A DNA stretch of 64,000 bases, taken from Cyanophora paradoxa (taxonomy: Eukaryota; Glaucocystophyceae; Cyanophorales; Cyanophoraceae). A program made the position numbers and the translations under genes. The stretch lies in contig QPMI01000603.1 in the NCBI GenBank assembly GCA_004431415.1, forward strand, positions 210,159 through 274,158, written 5' to 3'. This document shows, in pieces, positions 22,481 through 33,705 of the stretch (position 1 is its first letter; each line of letters starts with the position of its first letter). The notes under the pieces are model-generated. The model searched no databases. It had not been told where the DNA came from and worked only from the letters and a program-made list of their open reading frames with translations.

Positions 22481-22595
22481 CCGCACCGCGCTCCTCTATC
22501 TAGCCTCCCCGCCCCTCCCCCGCCACGCCGCAGCCGCAACACACCGGCTGACACGGCCCCGCGCAGATAAGGACGCCGGCAGCGGCAGCAAGGCG

Positions 22596-23675
22596 ATGAG
22601 CGTGTCCGCCTCCATGATCATCGACTACTGGCGCCACGCGCCCGAACCGCATCGCCTCCTCTTCTGCGGCGACTGCGCGACGACGGTGGGGATCTTCCCC
22701 CCGTTCCTCTCCAGCGGCACGCTCGACGGCGGTCTCATGGTGGGCCGCCCCCGTCACGCCTGCATGACCCCCCGCTCGCTTATTAACCGACGGCCTGACA
22801 GTCTCGCCCGGCGGACGCGTCAACCATGCTGGTCACTTCTCTCGTCCCGATCATCGCTTTCGCGGTCGACGAGGCTAGTTTCTACGCCGTCGCCCCGTGT
22901 TCTTCCGACCCCACCAGCCCTGGCTACATGTCCGCATGCCCCGCCTCTCGACGTCACGCGTTAACCGCGATCGCCAGCGACTACTCGGAGGTGCGCGACT
23001 CGGTTCCGCGGGAGCTGTTCAACGAGGCGGTACTCCGCTTCGGCGAGTCGGCCGCCGTACTCCTGGCTACCTTCGGCGCCACCTGCCTCGAGGTCACGGA
23101 GTTCTACGGCTACAAGTACGGCACCATCCCTGTCGGCCTCCCGCGAGGGTTCCCGATTTACTACGACGACATTCCGTGCCGGTACGCCACTCCTCGCTCA
23201 CCGTGCCGCGCCCCTCACCCTCCACAGTGACTGGGCGGCCCTCGAACCCTGGGAAAAAGTGACGGCGCTCGGTGCGCTCACTCAGCTCTACGCCTGGTCC
23301 CCCGAGTCAGTCCCCAAGTACTCCAAGACGGCGGTAGCCGACGCCCACGGCTGGCTCCGGCCCTTGCTTGTCACCTTCATCGAGAAAAGCAAGGCGCTCT
23401 CCCGCGATCACCGCAAGATCCTGCGCAACGACATCGTCGCCGCCTTCGGCCTGGCCCCCGGTCCGGCCCGCGTCTCTCCAAAACGCGAGTGGCCGGCATC
23501 TCTTCCGGGCGGCCTGACAGTCGGCACCGTCCCCTTCGGAAAAGTCCGCCCGCCGCGCGCTCGCTGCACGCCAGCGCACTCAGCGGTCGCCCGCTTCGCA
23601 GGGGGGGGGGGGGGGGGGGGGCTACGTCGGGAGGAGACTCTCGACACCACCTACCTACTACTTCACCATACCTAG
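22596..23675 (+). CDS. ORF1 (gag-like) region of element 2, frameshifted
   Basis: Coding pieces in changing frames: MSVSASMIIDYWRHAPEPHR from ATG 22,596, then ASDYSEVRDSVPRELFNEAV, then FYGYKYGTIPVGLPRGFPIY near 23,110, then TALGALTQLYAWSPESVPKY and KSKALSRDHRKILRNDIVAA near 23,380. A G21 run at 23,601-23,621 precedes the end. PVGLPRGFPIYYDDIP resembles GVPLGLPLHYIPEGG of element 1, which supports a shared gag-like protein. No zinc knuckle or catalytic motif was found. Confidence 0.5.
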
Positions 23676-24600
23676 TCCTCGAGAAACTTACCTGATCTAC
23701 TCTTAGCCTCGCACACACTAGATATAGCCGCCCCGACCGACTCGCTGGGCCCGCCCAAGCGAGCGCCTGCCTTGCCTCCCTCTCCCGCTCTGCCCTCCCG
23801 CTCGCTCTCTTGGCCCTGCCTCCCATTCACGACCTCGCCCGCGCTCCTCGCGCCTCGACAGGGAGGGAACGATGGATCGGAAGGCTTGGCGGAAGGCTTC
23901 GGCTGGTCGTTGCACCCACCAGATACCCCGGCCATCGTGCCAGGACCGTGGGTTGAAGGACCGCCGCGGAGGGGGCTCGCAATTGCCCGCGGCGGGGGTG
24001 CGGCGGCTGGTTCGAGGCTGGAAGCCCTGCTGACCGAGAAATCCGACCCTCCCCCTCCCCGCCACGGCCGGCGCCGACCTTCTCCGTCCCGCCCCACTTC
24101 TTCCCCGCAACGTCCCCCCTCGCCTCATTCCCTCGGCCCCTCTACGCCGACGTGCTTCCACCCGCGCTTCGGGCGAGCGGCCCCTCGACGCGGAGCCCGC
24201 CGCGCTAGCTGTAGTCGCGGCCGCGTCGAGAGTAGGCAGATTAGACCGCGGGTCCGTCCTGGCTTTCCTACCGTACAGTAGAACAGCCCGCGAGCTCCGG
24301 ACGTCCCGACGGTCCCTAGGCAGGCAGCACTAGCAGTAGTAGTGTTTTAATTTACCTCCCTCTCGTAGACCCTGGGTAGTCCTCTCGGTAGCCTAGTCCT
24401 AAGCTAGGCTAGATGTATAGGTAGTAGCTCTCTGCTCTGGGTTAGCTTTGCTTTAGTTTACGTCTCCTTGACTAGCTCCACCCTGTCCGATGGCTGATAG
24501 GTTCCCTACCCGGCGTAACCAGTAGGCTCATCTTTCGACTTGACACTTTACGGACTCCTCAGTTCTATCATTAGCCGTATTGTCTCGGTGTGTGCGAATT
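23676..24600. other. Non-coding stretch between ORF1 and pol of element 2
   Basis: About 900 bp. The first part is Pro/Ser-codon-like, low-complexity GC sequence. From about 24,320 it becomes T-rich, with repeated short TAG/GTAG motifs (AGCAGTAGTAGTGTTTTAAT, CTAGGCTAGATGTATAGGTA) and stops in all frames. No convincing gene was seen. Confidence 0.5.
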
Positions 24601-24606
24601 CACTAA

Positions 24607-27600
24607 TGGGCCCGCTTCGCAGTTCTCGTTCGCCGACTTCTCTCGCGCTTGCGGCTTCCACCCGGCCCACTGGGACGCCTCCGCGGTGCTGCGCGACTGG
24701 GACCAGCCGGCCCACAAGGCCGTCAGCCTGTACTTCCCCCACATCTTGAAGGCGGCGGAGGCCGCGCGAAAACGCCGCGGCGCCGCGGCCTCGGGCGACG
24801 CCGACGCTGCCACCGCCGCCACCGCCAGCGCACCCCCAGCGGACCCCAAGTCGGTCCGCGCACACATTACCCCCTCTCGCCTCGCCCACGCTCGCTGCCG
24901 ATGCTTCTTTTTTCGCGGGCAGCGAGCACGGGCTCCGAAGGTGGCACATGGAGCGGCCGCGGCCCCTCGGCACCCCTCCGGCCCAGAAGCGCGCCGGTGC
25001 GCTACCCACCCCCGCTCATTTTTTACCGCCGCCCACCCCGCCGCGCAGGGGCAGCCCCGCCCACCGGCCTCGCTCCTCCGCGCCGCCCGCGCCTGCCAAG
25101 CCGGCGGCTGCGGCCGGGAACACCGACACCGCCGACGCGGACGCGGACGACGACGTCGACCGCCCGCGCGCCTCGCGGTCGACCCGCCCGCCTAAGCGGA
25201 CCAAGGCGACCGAGGCCTCGGCCCCGAAGGCCCCCCGGCGCCCGCAGACTCAGCCGACGAAGGCGGCGAGTCAGACGCCCCGCCTTCACCCGCCGAGGAG
25301 GCGGAAGCACAGGCCCCGCCACCCAAACCCGCCAAGAGCCGCAAGGCCAAGACCGGTCCGTCCACGCGCCCGCTGGCCTCCCCGGCGGCTCACCCCGCCT
25401 AGGCGACCCCCTTGAGATTCGCCTGGCCCGACTTTCTGACCCGGCCCACTTCACCGCAGCCGACCGCGACAAGGCCCTGCAGTTCGCCGAGACCCGCGAC
25501 CTTCCCACGCCGAACCCGGCCCCGCGGTCTCCGACCTGCCGCCCGTTCCGCCGGCCAACCCGCAGGCGCTCGCGGCGTCCATGCTGCAAGCCGGCCTCGC
25601 CAGCATGGCCGGCGGCGGCCCGCCTCCCCCGTTCTGGCCCGCGGGAGTTCCGTCCCGTTCCTGCAGCACCAGCAGCAGCCCCGCTACTCGGCCGCTTCCA
25701 CGGTCACGCCAGCGGGCTGGGTCGTCCAGGCGCCCCCGCATTTCGCGGCTCCCTGGCCCTCCCCCGGCACCGCCAACCACGGCGCCGGCATGTTCCCGGG
25801 CTTCGGGGGCCCGCAGACCGACTGGTTCGGCCCCGCCGACCCCGGCTTCCGGATGCCGCCCGCCGGCCCGCAGCTCCCGCCCCGGCAGGCCGCTCCCCAC
25901 ACCGCCGCGCCACTCGCCGCCGGCCCCCGTGGGGTCCCGCCGCCCGCTCCGGCAGCCGCGGGGCCACCCAGGCCGCGCAGAAGCTCGCCCCGCCCGCCGC
26001 CGCAGCGCCGACAGAGCAGCCCCCGACCTCATCCTCCACCCGCGCCCGACCGTTCGTCCCAGCGACGCGGAGATGGAGGACGAGGCGGAATCCGACGCCC
26101 CCGGCGACGAACCCGCCGGCGAGGACGACTGGGCCGGCGACTGGGACTCGGACGACACCTCGACGCCGCAGGACGCCAGTCCCCACGTCGACGCTCCCTC
26201 CGAGTCCGGTACGGACTCGTGGCCGCCGCAGCCCAAACCCTCCCTCCGTCACACTGACCCGGGATCGTGCAGAATCCGCTGCCCCAGTGTACAGCGGCAA
26301 GGCGACGCGCGGCCACGCCAAGGAGAAGGCTCCCCTCGGTCCGCGCTGATTGTTTTCCGCGGTCGGCCACAGCCCGGCCGACATGCCTTTTTGCAGAGGC
26401 TCCGGCCCCCAAGAAGGCGCGCGGCGACGACAAGGCGAAGGGCGCCACCGCCCAGGCCAAGGCGACGGCGGCAGAGAAGGCCGCGCCACCGGCCGAGCCC
26501 CCCTCGTCTACGAGGGCCTCCCCGAGCTCACGCTGCGCGAGACGGCCTTCGCCAAGCTCAACATTCCTCCACGGCGGTCGACAACTCCGCCCGCGTCACG
26601 GACTTGGCCGCCCGTATCAAGGAAATCGAGTCGTGCTTCGACAACGCCGTCTTCCCCGGCGACAGTCAGCAGCGACCCTTCCCCGACGAGCGCATCACCA
26701 CGGCTCTTGCCAAGTACGGCATCGCCTGCATGCGCGATCTGGCGCGCTTCTCCCACGGCCTGGTGCTGCGCGACATGGGCAACTCGGAACTCCGCCAGGC
26801 CATCGCGGCGTTCGACCAGGTCGGCGACGTCATCAACCGCCTACCCGGCGGCCCGACCGGCCCCTCGGCCAACTCCTGACGGACTGGAACGCCCTCACCC
26901 GCCCGGTCTACAAGAAGCTTCGGGACATCGCCCAGACGTCGGCGGTGCTCCAGGCCTGCCTCGAGGACGACCCGCTCTTCAAGCGTCTCCTCAAGCGGCT
27001 GCAAGACAGCGTGAGCGCGTGGACGGAGCCACGGGAGCTACTGTCGTCCTACGGCCGGACGAGCCGCAAGCGGAGCTCCTTCTTCATGATGCCACCGCTC
27101 GCTCGCACGGAGCTTCCGCAGCCCCGCCCGGACAAGGCCCCACTCGCCCCACACTCTCCCATGCGGCGCTCTTCTCCCAGGCCTCGCAGGCCGGTCCGTC
27201 CGCCCCACCTGCTCCTCCGCCCGGACCGACCCTCGGTCAGCCCACTCCTACGGCGGCGTCGCGACCTTCTCCTACGACGACGACGGTGACGTCGAGGACC
27301 CCGGCTCCGGCGGGCCAACCCACCGCGGCCAGCAGCGCGGGCGCGCCTGGAAGCAGGCCCGGCGGCAGTACGGGACTGCCCAGCCGGCCCAGCCCCAACC
27401 CCACCACCGTCAGCGGGGCGGAGGCCGCGGCGGCGCCGTCCAGCGGCCCCCCGGCGCAAGCCGCAGCCGCCGACCGACGGCTGAGCCGCTTCCACTCCTG
27501 GCGCGGGTGTTTGCGGCGACACCCCTCCGGCGGCTGCCGCCGACCGCAAGGGGCCCCCGTGCCAGCCGTTCCCCCCGCCACGACCCTTCCAGTAGACTGT

Positions 27601-27650
27601 GACCAGTCGCGTCCGCCGCCTGTACCGCTGTCTGTACCCTCGAGTACACC
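24607..27650 (+). CDS. Pol N-terminal / linker region of element 2 (frameshifted, low complexity)
   Basis: Ala/Pro/Arg-rich coding with many frame changes. Readable segments include FADFSRACGFHPAHWDASAV near 24,630, KAVSLYFPHILKAAEAARKR near 24,720, an acidic piece EMEDEAESDAPGDEPAGEDD near 26,070 and a well-conserved helical block, DLAARIKEIESCFDNAVFPG then RITTALAKYGIACMRDLARF, at 26,600-26,750. Its position equals the linker upstream of RT in element 1. It could be the C-terminus of ORF1 or the N-terminus of pol. No named domain. Confidence 0.45.
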
Positions 27651-27651
27651 G

Positions 27652-29734
27652 CGTGTCTTTGTGCGCGACCCATTCGCAAAATTGCGAGCACTCGTAGCTG
27701 CACACGGGGACCCCGGCCCGTACGATTTCGCGGCGGCCGCACAGAAGTTTCGGGCGGGGCAACTCCAGCATTACGCGCATGCCTGGCGGGCTTACTTCCG
27801 GCGGGCTGACACGACGGTCCCCTCGTGGGTGGGCCTCATCCTGCGCAAAGGCTTGCGCCTCCCACTCCAGCACGCCGACGGCACGCCGGCAGCGTCGTTA
27901 GCAGACATTCCCCGCACGCGCGCCGAGGGCCCACGCCCCTCGTGCCACCGGACCCCAGAACACGAAGCCTTCGTGGACAGCGAGGTCGCGGCGATGCTGC
28001 GCCTCGGCGTCACCCGCCTTGCCACCGAGGAAGACGAACAGCTCGTCGTTAACGAGTCTTCGCTCTTGGTGGTCGACAAGGCCGGCCCAGACAAGTTCCG
28101 CCTGTGCCTCGACGCCACCCCGTGAACCCGTTCATCCGCTTGCCGACGTTCGGTACCAAACACTGGACGAGGTTGCGTCCTACCTCACCCCCGGCTGCTG
28201 GCTCGTGAAGTTCGACCTTAAAAAAGGCTACTATCACATCGCCCTGAACAAGGACACCCAGCGCCTCCTGGCGTTCCGTTGGCGCGGCAAACTCTACATT
28301 TACCAGGCCCTTTGCTTCGGCGTGAACATCGCCTGCTTCGCCTTCACGAAGGTCACGCGCGCCTTTGCCAAGTACTGGGCAGCGCTGGGCGTGAAGCTCT
28401 GCACGTACATCGACGACGGCCTGTTCATCTGCCCGTCGCGCGAAATCGCGGAGCTCGTCTCCCAGCACCTACGTGCTTGCGCGCCCGAGCTAGGCATTAC
28501 GTTCTCGGAAAAGTCCGACTTCACACCGACCCAGTGCACCGAGTACCTCGGCATCGAGATCGACGTCCGTCCCGACCGCGGCGTTTTCGCGGTGACCCCG
28601 AAGAAGGTCGCAAAAACGCTCGCCCGCCTCGCCGGCGTCCTCGACCGGGCGCCCGGCCCCCGCGGCCTCACGGCGTCGGCTCGCGATCTGCAAAAGCTGG
28701 CGGGCTCACTCATCGCGCTGCGCATGGCGTTCCCGGCCGTTCGTCTCATGACTCGGCCACTTTTCGGCCTCATGTCGACCTCGGACGCCCTCGCCGACCC
28801 TTCAATCAGTTGGCCGTCACCATCGAAGGCCCAGCACTCGACTGCCTCCGCTGGCTCCAAGCGGCCCTCCAACGCCCGGAGCGCCCGGCGCACCCCATCT
28901 GGACGCCTCGGACCTTCTTCCGGCTGTTCACGGACGCCTCCGGCTACGGCTACGCCGCCTTCCTCGATCAGCTCGAGTCCGCCGACCCCACGGCCGTCCG
29001 CCAACGCCCCGCGTGGTCCGTCTTCGGCACCTTCCCCCCGAACTCCGCGCGAGCGAGGGCCCCATGCGGCGCGGCGAGACCAGCAGCAACGAACGCGAGC
29101 TTCGCGCGATCGTGGCCGCCGCGGACGAGCTCTTCCCGCCCTTCCGGTGGGTGCGCACGTTCTCATCCGCTGCGACAACCGCTCCGCCGTCGCGGCAGTC
29201 GCTCGGGGCGGCGGTTCGGCCCGCCTCTTTGACCTGAGCGCTCGCCTCTGGCACCGCTGCGCGGCTCTCGGCGTCTCGATCTCCGCCCGCCATTTGCCCG
29301 GCGCGGCCAACGTCTTCGCCGACCGCGGTTCCCGCGACGGCGCTCGCGCCCCGTCGCTGCATCGGGCCCTCCTCTCGCGGTGCCGCACGCACCTAGACGC
29401 CCCGCTTGCCGAGCACCACCACGTCGCCTTCGAGGACGATCCGTGGCTTGGCAGCGTCCGCGCGAGCGCCCCGACCGTCCTTACGGTCGACTCCCGGCTG
29501 CGCGCGGCCCTGATCGCTTCCCTCCGACGCTTCCCAGCGTCCGGCCCTCTGGGCCTCCTGCTCCCTCCCAGCCCAGCACCACCTGGTCGGTGGCCCTCGG
29601 GAGCTTCGCCTCACCCCCGCCCCGCCGCCGTCACCTCTTTCCCGCTTTCTAGCCTCCCGTCCCACATCTTCTACTCTGGGCGCATCGGCCTCGGCTCCTC
29701 CCGCTGGCCCCTGGAACTGACCTTCTGGCAGTAA
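27652..29734 (+). CDS. Reverse transcriptase - RNase H of element 2 (frameshifted)
   Basis: The RT domain begins with FVRDPFAKLRALVAAHGDPG and passes through VPSWVGLILRKGLRLPLQ and VDKAGPDKFRLCLDATP. A one-base shift near 28,122 leads to YLTPGCWLVKFDLKKGYYHI, YQALCFGVNIACFAFTKV and the catalytic LCTYIDDGLFICPS box at about 28,405. RNase H follows: FFRLFTDASGYGYAAFLDQ (Asp, near 28,930), SSNERELRAIVAAADEL (Glu), VLIRCDNRSAVAAVA (Asp) and RHLPGAANVFADRGSRD. Further shifts occur near 28,800, 29,040 and 29,150. The segment around YIDDG is almost identical to element 1, so the two belong to one family. Confidence 0.86.
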
Positions 29735-30700
29735 CCCCGGCGCCCGCGGAGGCGGAGCTCGCGGCCTGGCAGGGGGCGGCCTTCGCCCCCGGCACGTCAG
29801 CGGGCCAACGGCGGGCGGCCCGCCGCTACTTCGAGTTCGTTGAGTGCCACGGCCTCGCGCCGGACGCAGAACGGTCCATCCTCCTCTTCCTGGCCGACGC
29901 GGCCACCCAGCGACGCCGCCATTCCGGAAAAGACCTCGCGGCGAGCACCGTTAAAGGCCTCGCCGCCCACGTGTGGCGCGAACTCAAACTTCGCGGCCTC
30001 GTCGACCCCACCAGACCCCGCTCGTTCATGTACTCGACCGCATGGAGAGGCATGCAGGCCCGCCTGGGCCGCCCCGTAGCGCAACGCCGCGCCTTCTTGC
30101 CCGGCGACCTGCGCGCGTGGTTGACCACCCCATCGTTCCTGTCACGCGCCCTCCCCGGCGCCTCCGCGACGCCACCGTCCTCGCGACCGGCATCGCGGGC
30201 TTCCTCCGGGGAGCGGAGCTGGTGGCGCTGCGGGTCGACGACCTCGAATTCTCACTCCTCCCTTCCCCCGCATCGCCCTCCACATCCGGCGCTCCAAAAC
30301 CGACAGGACCGCCCACGGCGCGGTGGTTTACCTCACCCCGGGCAAATGCCCCGCCTCGTGCCCCGTCCGCCTGCTGTGCGCGTACGTCGCGAGCACGGCG
30401 GTGCAGGCGGCGCCCGGGACCCCCCTCTTCCCCCGCCTCTCCGATCCCGCCGCGGCCATCACCGTTGGTTTCGTCCGCCGCCTCGTGAAAGAGGCCGCGG
30501 AGGCCATCGGCTACGACCCGACCGACTTCTCGGGCCACAGCTTGCGCCGCGGTGGCGCGACGGCCGCGGCCCGCCGGGGCCTCCCGGCCACTTGGATCCG
30601 ACGGCATGGCCGCTGGGCACTGTACTCTTCCGTGCCCCAAGGATATATTGAGGACTACCTCTTTCATCTGTCCTCCGACCTGGCCGACCTCGGCTTTTGA
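29726..30700 (+). CDS. Tyrosine recombinase of element 2 (frameshifted)
   Basis: DIRS/Ngaro-type recombinase. The N-terminal part reads RRAARRYFEFVECHGLAPDA, ERSILLFLADAATQ, TVKGLAAHVWRELKLRGLVD. Frame changes occur near 30,130 and 30,260. The catalytic residues all remain: Arg in GIAGFLRGAELVALR, HxxR in FSGHSLRRGGATAAA, His in RRHGRWALYSSVPQ and Tyr in GYIEDYLFH. Stop TGA at 30,698-30,700. The start is unclear because the frame is open across the pol stop. It is followed by 184 bp and then repeat B1. Confidence 0.85.
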
Positions 30701-30884
30701 GCCGGCGCCGCCGGCGCCTCTCTCACCCGCGGCCGGCCCCTACATAATGTTCACTAGGAGTGTGACACCATTGTAGCCCTGACTCTTTATAATACAATTT
30801 TGTCTCTTCGAACCCGCTTGGTCTGCGCGGCACCCTCAGAGACCTTCCCGACGCTCTTTCAACTGGCTGTGACCTGACTCTTGT

Positions 30885-31389
30885 TTGGTAGGGGTACAGC
30901 ACTCGTGCGATGTTTTCACGCACAATCGCCACCCCGCGCCTCGGCGGCGGTACCCGGGACCGCTTACCGGCCCGGGTAGAATCGCGTACCCCGCGCCGGG
31001 GTACAGCATTCGCCCCGCCAGGCCCCGTCAGGCGTGGCTCGAGCTGAACGCGTACCCTGCTCAGGGGTACGCCAAAACCTCCGCCTCGGCCACGAGAATC
31101 CGGTACCCGCCGCACGGGTACGGGATTACTCAGCCTTACCGCCGCTCCGGTCCGGAGCAGGGGTAAGCTTTCACCCGCCTCCGGAAGGAAGCGGCCGAAA
31201 GAGCATAAGGCGACCCGCCCTGGTCGGTCGCCGACGTGTTATCCCCACGTTAGGTCTCGGGAAAGCAGCATCCAGCTGCCGTACCTTCAGGGCCACTCCC
31301 GATGCGCTATACCGTGCATCCCTTTAGAATAGTCGTAGGCAAGTTAGGCTAGCTAGGCTTCTCTGATTCCGAATGAAGCGAGGCGTAAA
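30885..31389 (+). repeat. Element 2 internal repeat B1 with hairpin array
   Basis: 505 bp, matching B2. Contains a run of short GTAC-containing hairpins at 30,950-30,979, 30,986-31,004 (perfect GTACCCCG-CGC-CGGGGTAC), 31,050-31,073, 31,101-31,124 and 31,135-31,167, all spaced about 30-60 bp. Open frames through it are by-products of the repeat. Confidence 0.9.
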
Positions 31390-31704
31390 TCGGGGTTTGC
31401 GCAATTAAGCGTAAACCGAGTTTTGCGCCGACGGAATGAATAGAAGAGAAGCCAGAGCGCCAACTGCCTACCTTAGCTAGAAGGACCGAGCGACCGGACC
31501 GGCCTAAGCGACGGGTCCGGGCCTCGAGCACGGTATAGCAGAATTCGAGTTCTGCACCGACTCCGGGGAGAACTCAGAATTTGATTCGGTCGCGCCCTGA
31601 GGCGAACGAAGGCCGGGGTACGGCCATTCCTTCGGCTGCCCTTCGGCATAACTTCGTCCTTGGTTGCCAGCTTGACCAGGCACCCAGCGGCGAAGCGAAA
31701 TCGC
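31390..31704 (+). repeat. Element 2 internal repeat A2
   Basis: 315 bp identical in length and start/end to A1 (20,791-21,105). The B1-A2 junction reads CGTAAA|TCGGGG, the expected sequence of the circular intermediate. After it comes a unique 102-bp spacer (31,705-31,806), then B2. Confidence 0.9.
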
Positions 31705-31806
31705 TCCCGCCCTCCTCCCCGCGTTTTCACAATCGGCTGTTTGTGGATGCGACGGCTCTATCCTTTTCCAACGCGCTACGAGTATCCGTAGAATACTCTG
31801 GCAATC

Positions 31807-32311
31807 TTGGTAGGGGTACAGCACTCGTGCGATGTTTTCACGCACAATCGCCACCCCGCGCCTCGGCGGCGGTACCCGGGACCGCTTACCGGCCCGGGTA
31901 GAATCGCGTACCCCGCGCCGGGGTACAGCATTCGCCCCGCCAGGCCCCGTCAGGCGTGGCTCGAGCTGAACGCGTACCCTGCTCAGGGGTACGCCAAAAC
32001 CTCCGCCTCGGCCACGAGAATCCGGTACCCGCCGCATGGGTACGGGATTACTCAGCCTTACCGCCGCTCCGGTCCGGAGCAGGGGTAAGCTTTCACCCGC
32101 CTCCGGAAGGAAGCGGCCGAAAGAGCATAAGGCGACCCGCCCTGGTCGGTCGCCGACGTGTTATCCCCACGTTAGGTCTCGGGAAAGCAGCATCCAGCTG
32201 CCGTACCTTCAGGGCCACTCCCGATGCGCTATACCGTGCATCCCTTTAGAATAGTCGTAGGCAAGTTAGGCTAGCTAGGCTTCTCTGATTCCGAATGAAG
32301 CGAGGCGTAAA
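31807..32311 (+). repeat. Element 2 terminal repeat B2
   Basis: 505 bp matching B1 with a single base change in the fourth hairpin. It forms the 3' end of element 2. The next base returns to ORF1 of element 1 on the minus strand. Confidence 0.9.
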
Positions 32312-32720
32312 GCGTCTTATCGAGAGGGGGGCACGACCGTGACGTGGGGCCTGGCGGTGCGCGCAGGTGTGTGTCGCGATCGCGATCCCGATCTCGGTGC
32401 GCGCGACGACGAGATCGGCGGTCTCGCTCGTCCTTGCCCAGGCGTGGCCGCGAAGTGTGATGCCGTGATTGCAGAGAACCTGCGGGCCACCTACACTGCG
32501 CGCGCCCCGAGGGGCACCACTGACCTGGGAGGACGAGTTGGTCCGCGTGCAACTCATCGCCGGGCGCCGAGATGGAGTTGAGCTGAAGGCCTCCCGCGGC
32601 AGGACCGGCGCGACGGAGGTAGCGAGTTAGAAACTCGCGAGGTTCGGCGTTGTGCAGGCTGAGCTGCATTTTGGTCGCTTCGGCGGTCGAAAGCACGCCC
32701 GCGAGCTGCTCAGAGGGCAT
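32312..32720 (-). CDS. ORF1 N-terminal part of element 1 (cut by element 2)
   Basis: ATG 32,720 opens 22 bp after repeat A1 on the minus strand (MPSEQLAGVLSTAEATKMQL, LHNAEPREFLTRYLRRAGP). A frame change occurs near 32,560, and the reading continues as QVLCNHGITLRGHAWARTSE and VVARTEIGIAIATHTCAHRQ to the edge of element 2. Removing element 2 joins it in frame to the distal ORF1 at 20,790. Function is inferred from position as gag-like. Confidence 0.55.
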
Positions 32721-32742
32721 ACAACGCTACTTACTGCTGCTG

Positions 32743-33072
32743 CGCGAGGCTATTCTCGCGATTTATTTAGAGGTGCGGCCGCACGGGCGCGGTCGCGTCC
32801 GTGCGGTCGCGCAAGCAACTGGCTCTAACTGGCGGGGGCCGGCCTAATATTCCCGGCGAAGCCGGGGGGCTACCCTGTCCGGCCGCCGGGGGATAATTCG
32901 GCACGCGCCCCATGACGATTGTTGTCGTGAGATTGCGCAATTTACGCAATTAACGTGAGGGCCCCCGGGGCCGCGGGTTCGATCCCGCTTGGCCGCGAAA
33001 CTGGCGACTCGGCTAATTTTGGCACTTCCGGCTCGCACAAATCTTCGTCTACGCCTTGCGCGCATACGACGT
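32743..33072 (-). repeat. Element 1 terminal repeat A1
   Basis: 330 bp matching A2 (13,016-13,345), including the T-arm-like GCGGGTTCGATCCCGC. A normal insertion would end here and return to the broken gene. Instead a further B repeat follows. Confidence 0.88.
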
Positions 33073-33705
33073 TTTATGCGGGGCCTCTCGTGCTTTTTTC
33101 TCCGCCGAGCGCCCAGAGTATGTAATATATTGATTCACTTCAACTCGAGCATCTAGCTATCTCGAGCTGATCGTGAAGAGGGAGCACGGTTCGCGGCGCG
33201 AACCGGAGAGGCAATCCCCGTGTGGTCACGGTTTCCTTGCGCTCTCTAGCCGAGGATACTGGCTGATGCTTCCCCAGGGGTCCACATCGTGTGCGTTTTT
33301 TCTAGCGAGCTACTGCGAGTCTAGAATTGCTGTACCCGAGCCCGGCACCTCGAGGGTGCCGAGCGGGCCTCTTGGAGAGGTGGGGTACAGCGACCGCTGG
33401 TAAGTGCAGCGGTCTGAGACTTAGGCAGGAGTTCATTGGTGGGCCGGGGGGCGGAGCCCGCCGGGCCCAAACCAAGCAAGGGCCAGGTCTCAAGCAGCAG
33501 CAGCTAGGTGGAATTTAAAAGTTTTATTCTCGTGCACACGTGCGAACAGGGTTGCACGGCTGGGAAAGCTGGAACTGAAGTCCGGTTCAAGCGAAGGCGA
33601 CGCCTTCGGCCTCCAGGGCGACGGTGTAATCGTCGACATAGCGCTGGGGGACCATCGATGTGAGAGCCCAGCGGCCGTGGCGGCGGAGCCAGGTGGCGGA
33701 GGCGC
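33073..33705 (-). mobile_element. Second, 5'-truncated copy of element 1 (recombinase end plus B repeat)
   Basis: Read on the minus strand: the last 38 codons of the tyrosine recombinase (33,705-33,592), the downstream leader and a complete B repeat (33,474-33,073), which joins A1 exactly as B1 joins A2 in the full copy. This looks like a head-to-tail tandem in which the A repeat is shared. The truncation point in the recombinase (equivalent to 13,981) is fused to the interrupted gene at the equivalent of 12,147, with at most one base of overlap. Confidence 0.8.

Larger units (their letters stand above)
20791..32311 (+). mobile_element. Ngaro/DIRS-type tyrosine-recombinase retrotransposon, element 2 (nested)
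   Basis: 11.5-kb plus-strand element nested in ORF1 of element 1. Order: A1 (20,791-21,105), ORF1 region (21,136-23,675), pol with RT/RNase H (to 29,734), tyrosine recombinase (to 30,700), B1 (30,885-31,389), A2 (31,390-31,704), a 102-bp spacer, then B2 (31,807-32,311). A copies are exactly 315 bp and B copies exactly 505 bp, with one base difference between B1 and B2 (CGCACGGG/CGCATGGG). The near-identity of the repeats suggests a recent insertion. No target-site duplication is seen at GGGAAG|TCGGGG and CGTAAA|GCGTCT, as expected for a recombinase-inserted circle. Confidence 0.88.
12345..33072 (-). mobile_element. Ngaro/DIRS-type tyrosine-recombinase retrotransposon, element 1 (hosts nested element 2)
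   Basis: Minus-strand retroelement with split direct repeats. In element orientation it reads A1 (33,072-32,743), ORF1 (from ATG 32,720, interrupted by element 2 at 32,312/20,790), RT/RNase H (to about 14,945), tyrosine recombinase (14,921-13,863), B1 (13,750-13,346), A2 (13,345-13,016), a 267-bp spacer, then B2 (12,748-12,345). The A copies are 330 bp each and the B copies about 405 bp. This A1-ORFs-B1-A2-B2 order, with RT plus a tyrosine recombinase and no integrase, is the hallmark of Ngaro-like members of the DIRS order. These insert via a circular intermediate without target duplication. Without element 2 it would be about 9.2 kb. The adenine methylase found in some DIRS elements was not seen. 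Confidence 0.88.

Noticed and set aside
30885-32249. Repeated 93- and 97-aa ORFs in the B repeats of element 2
   Set aside because: They read through the hairpin array, have no protein-like pattern and occur identically in both repeats, so they follow from DNA structure.
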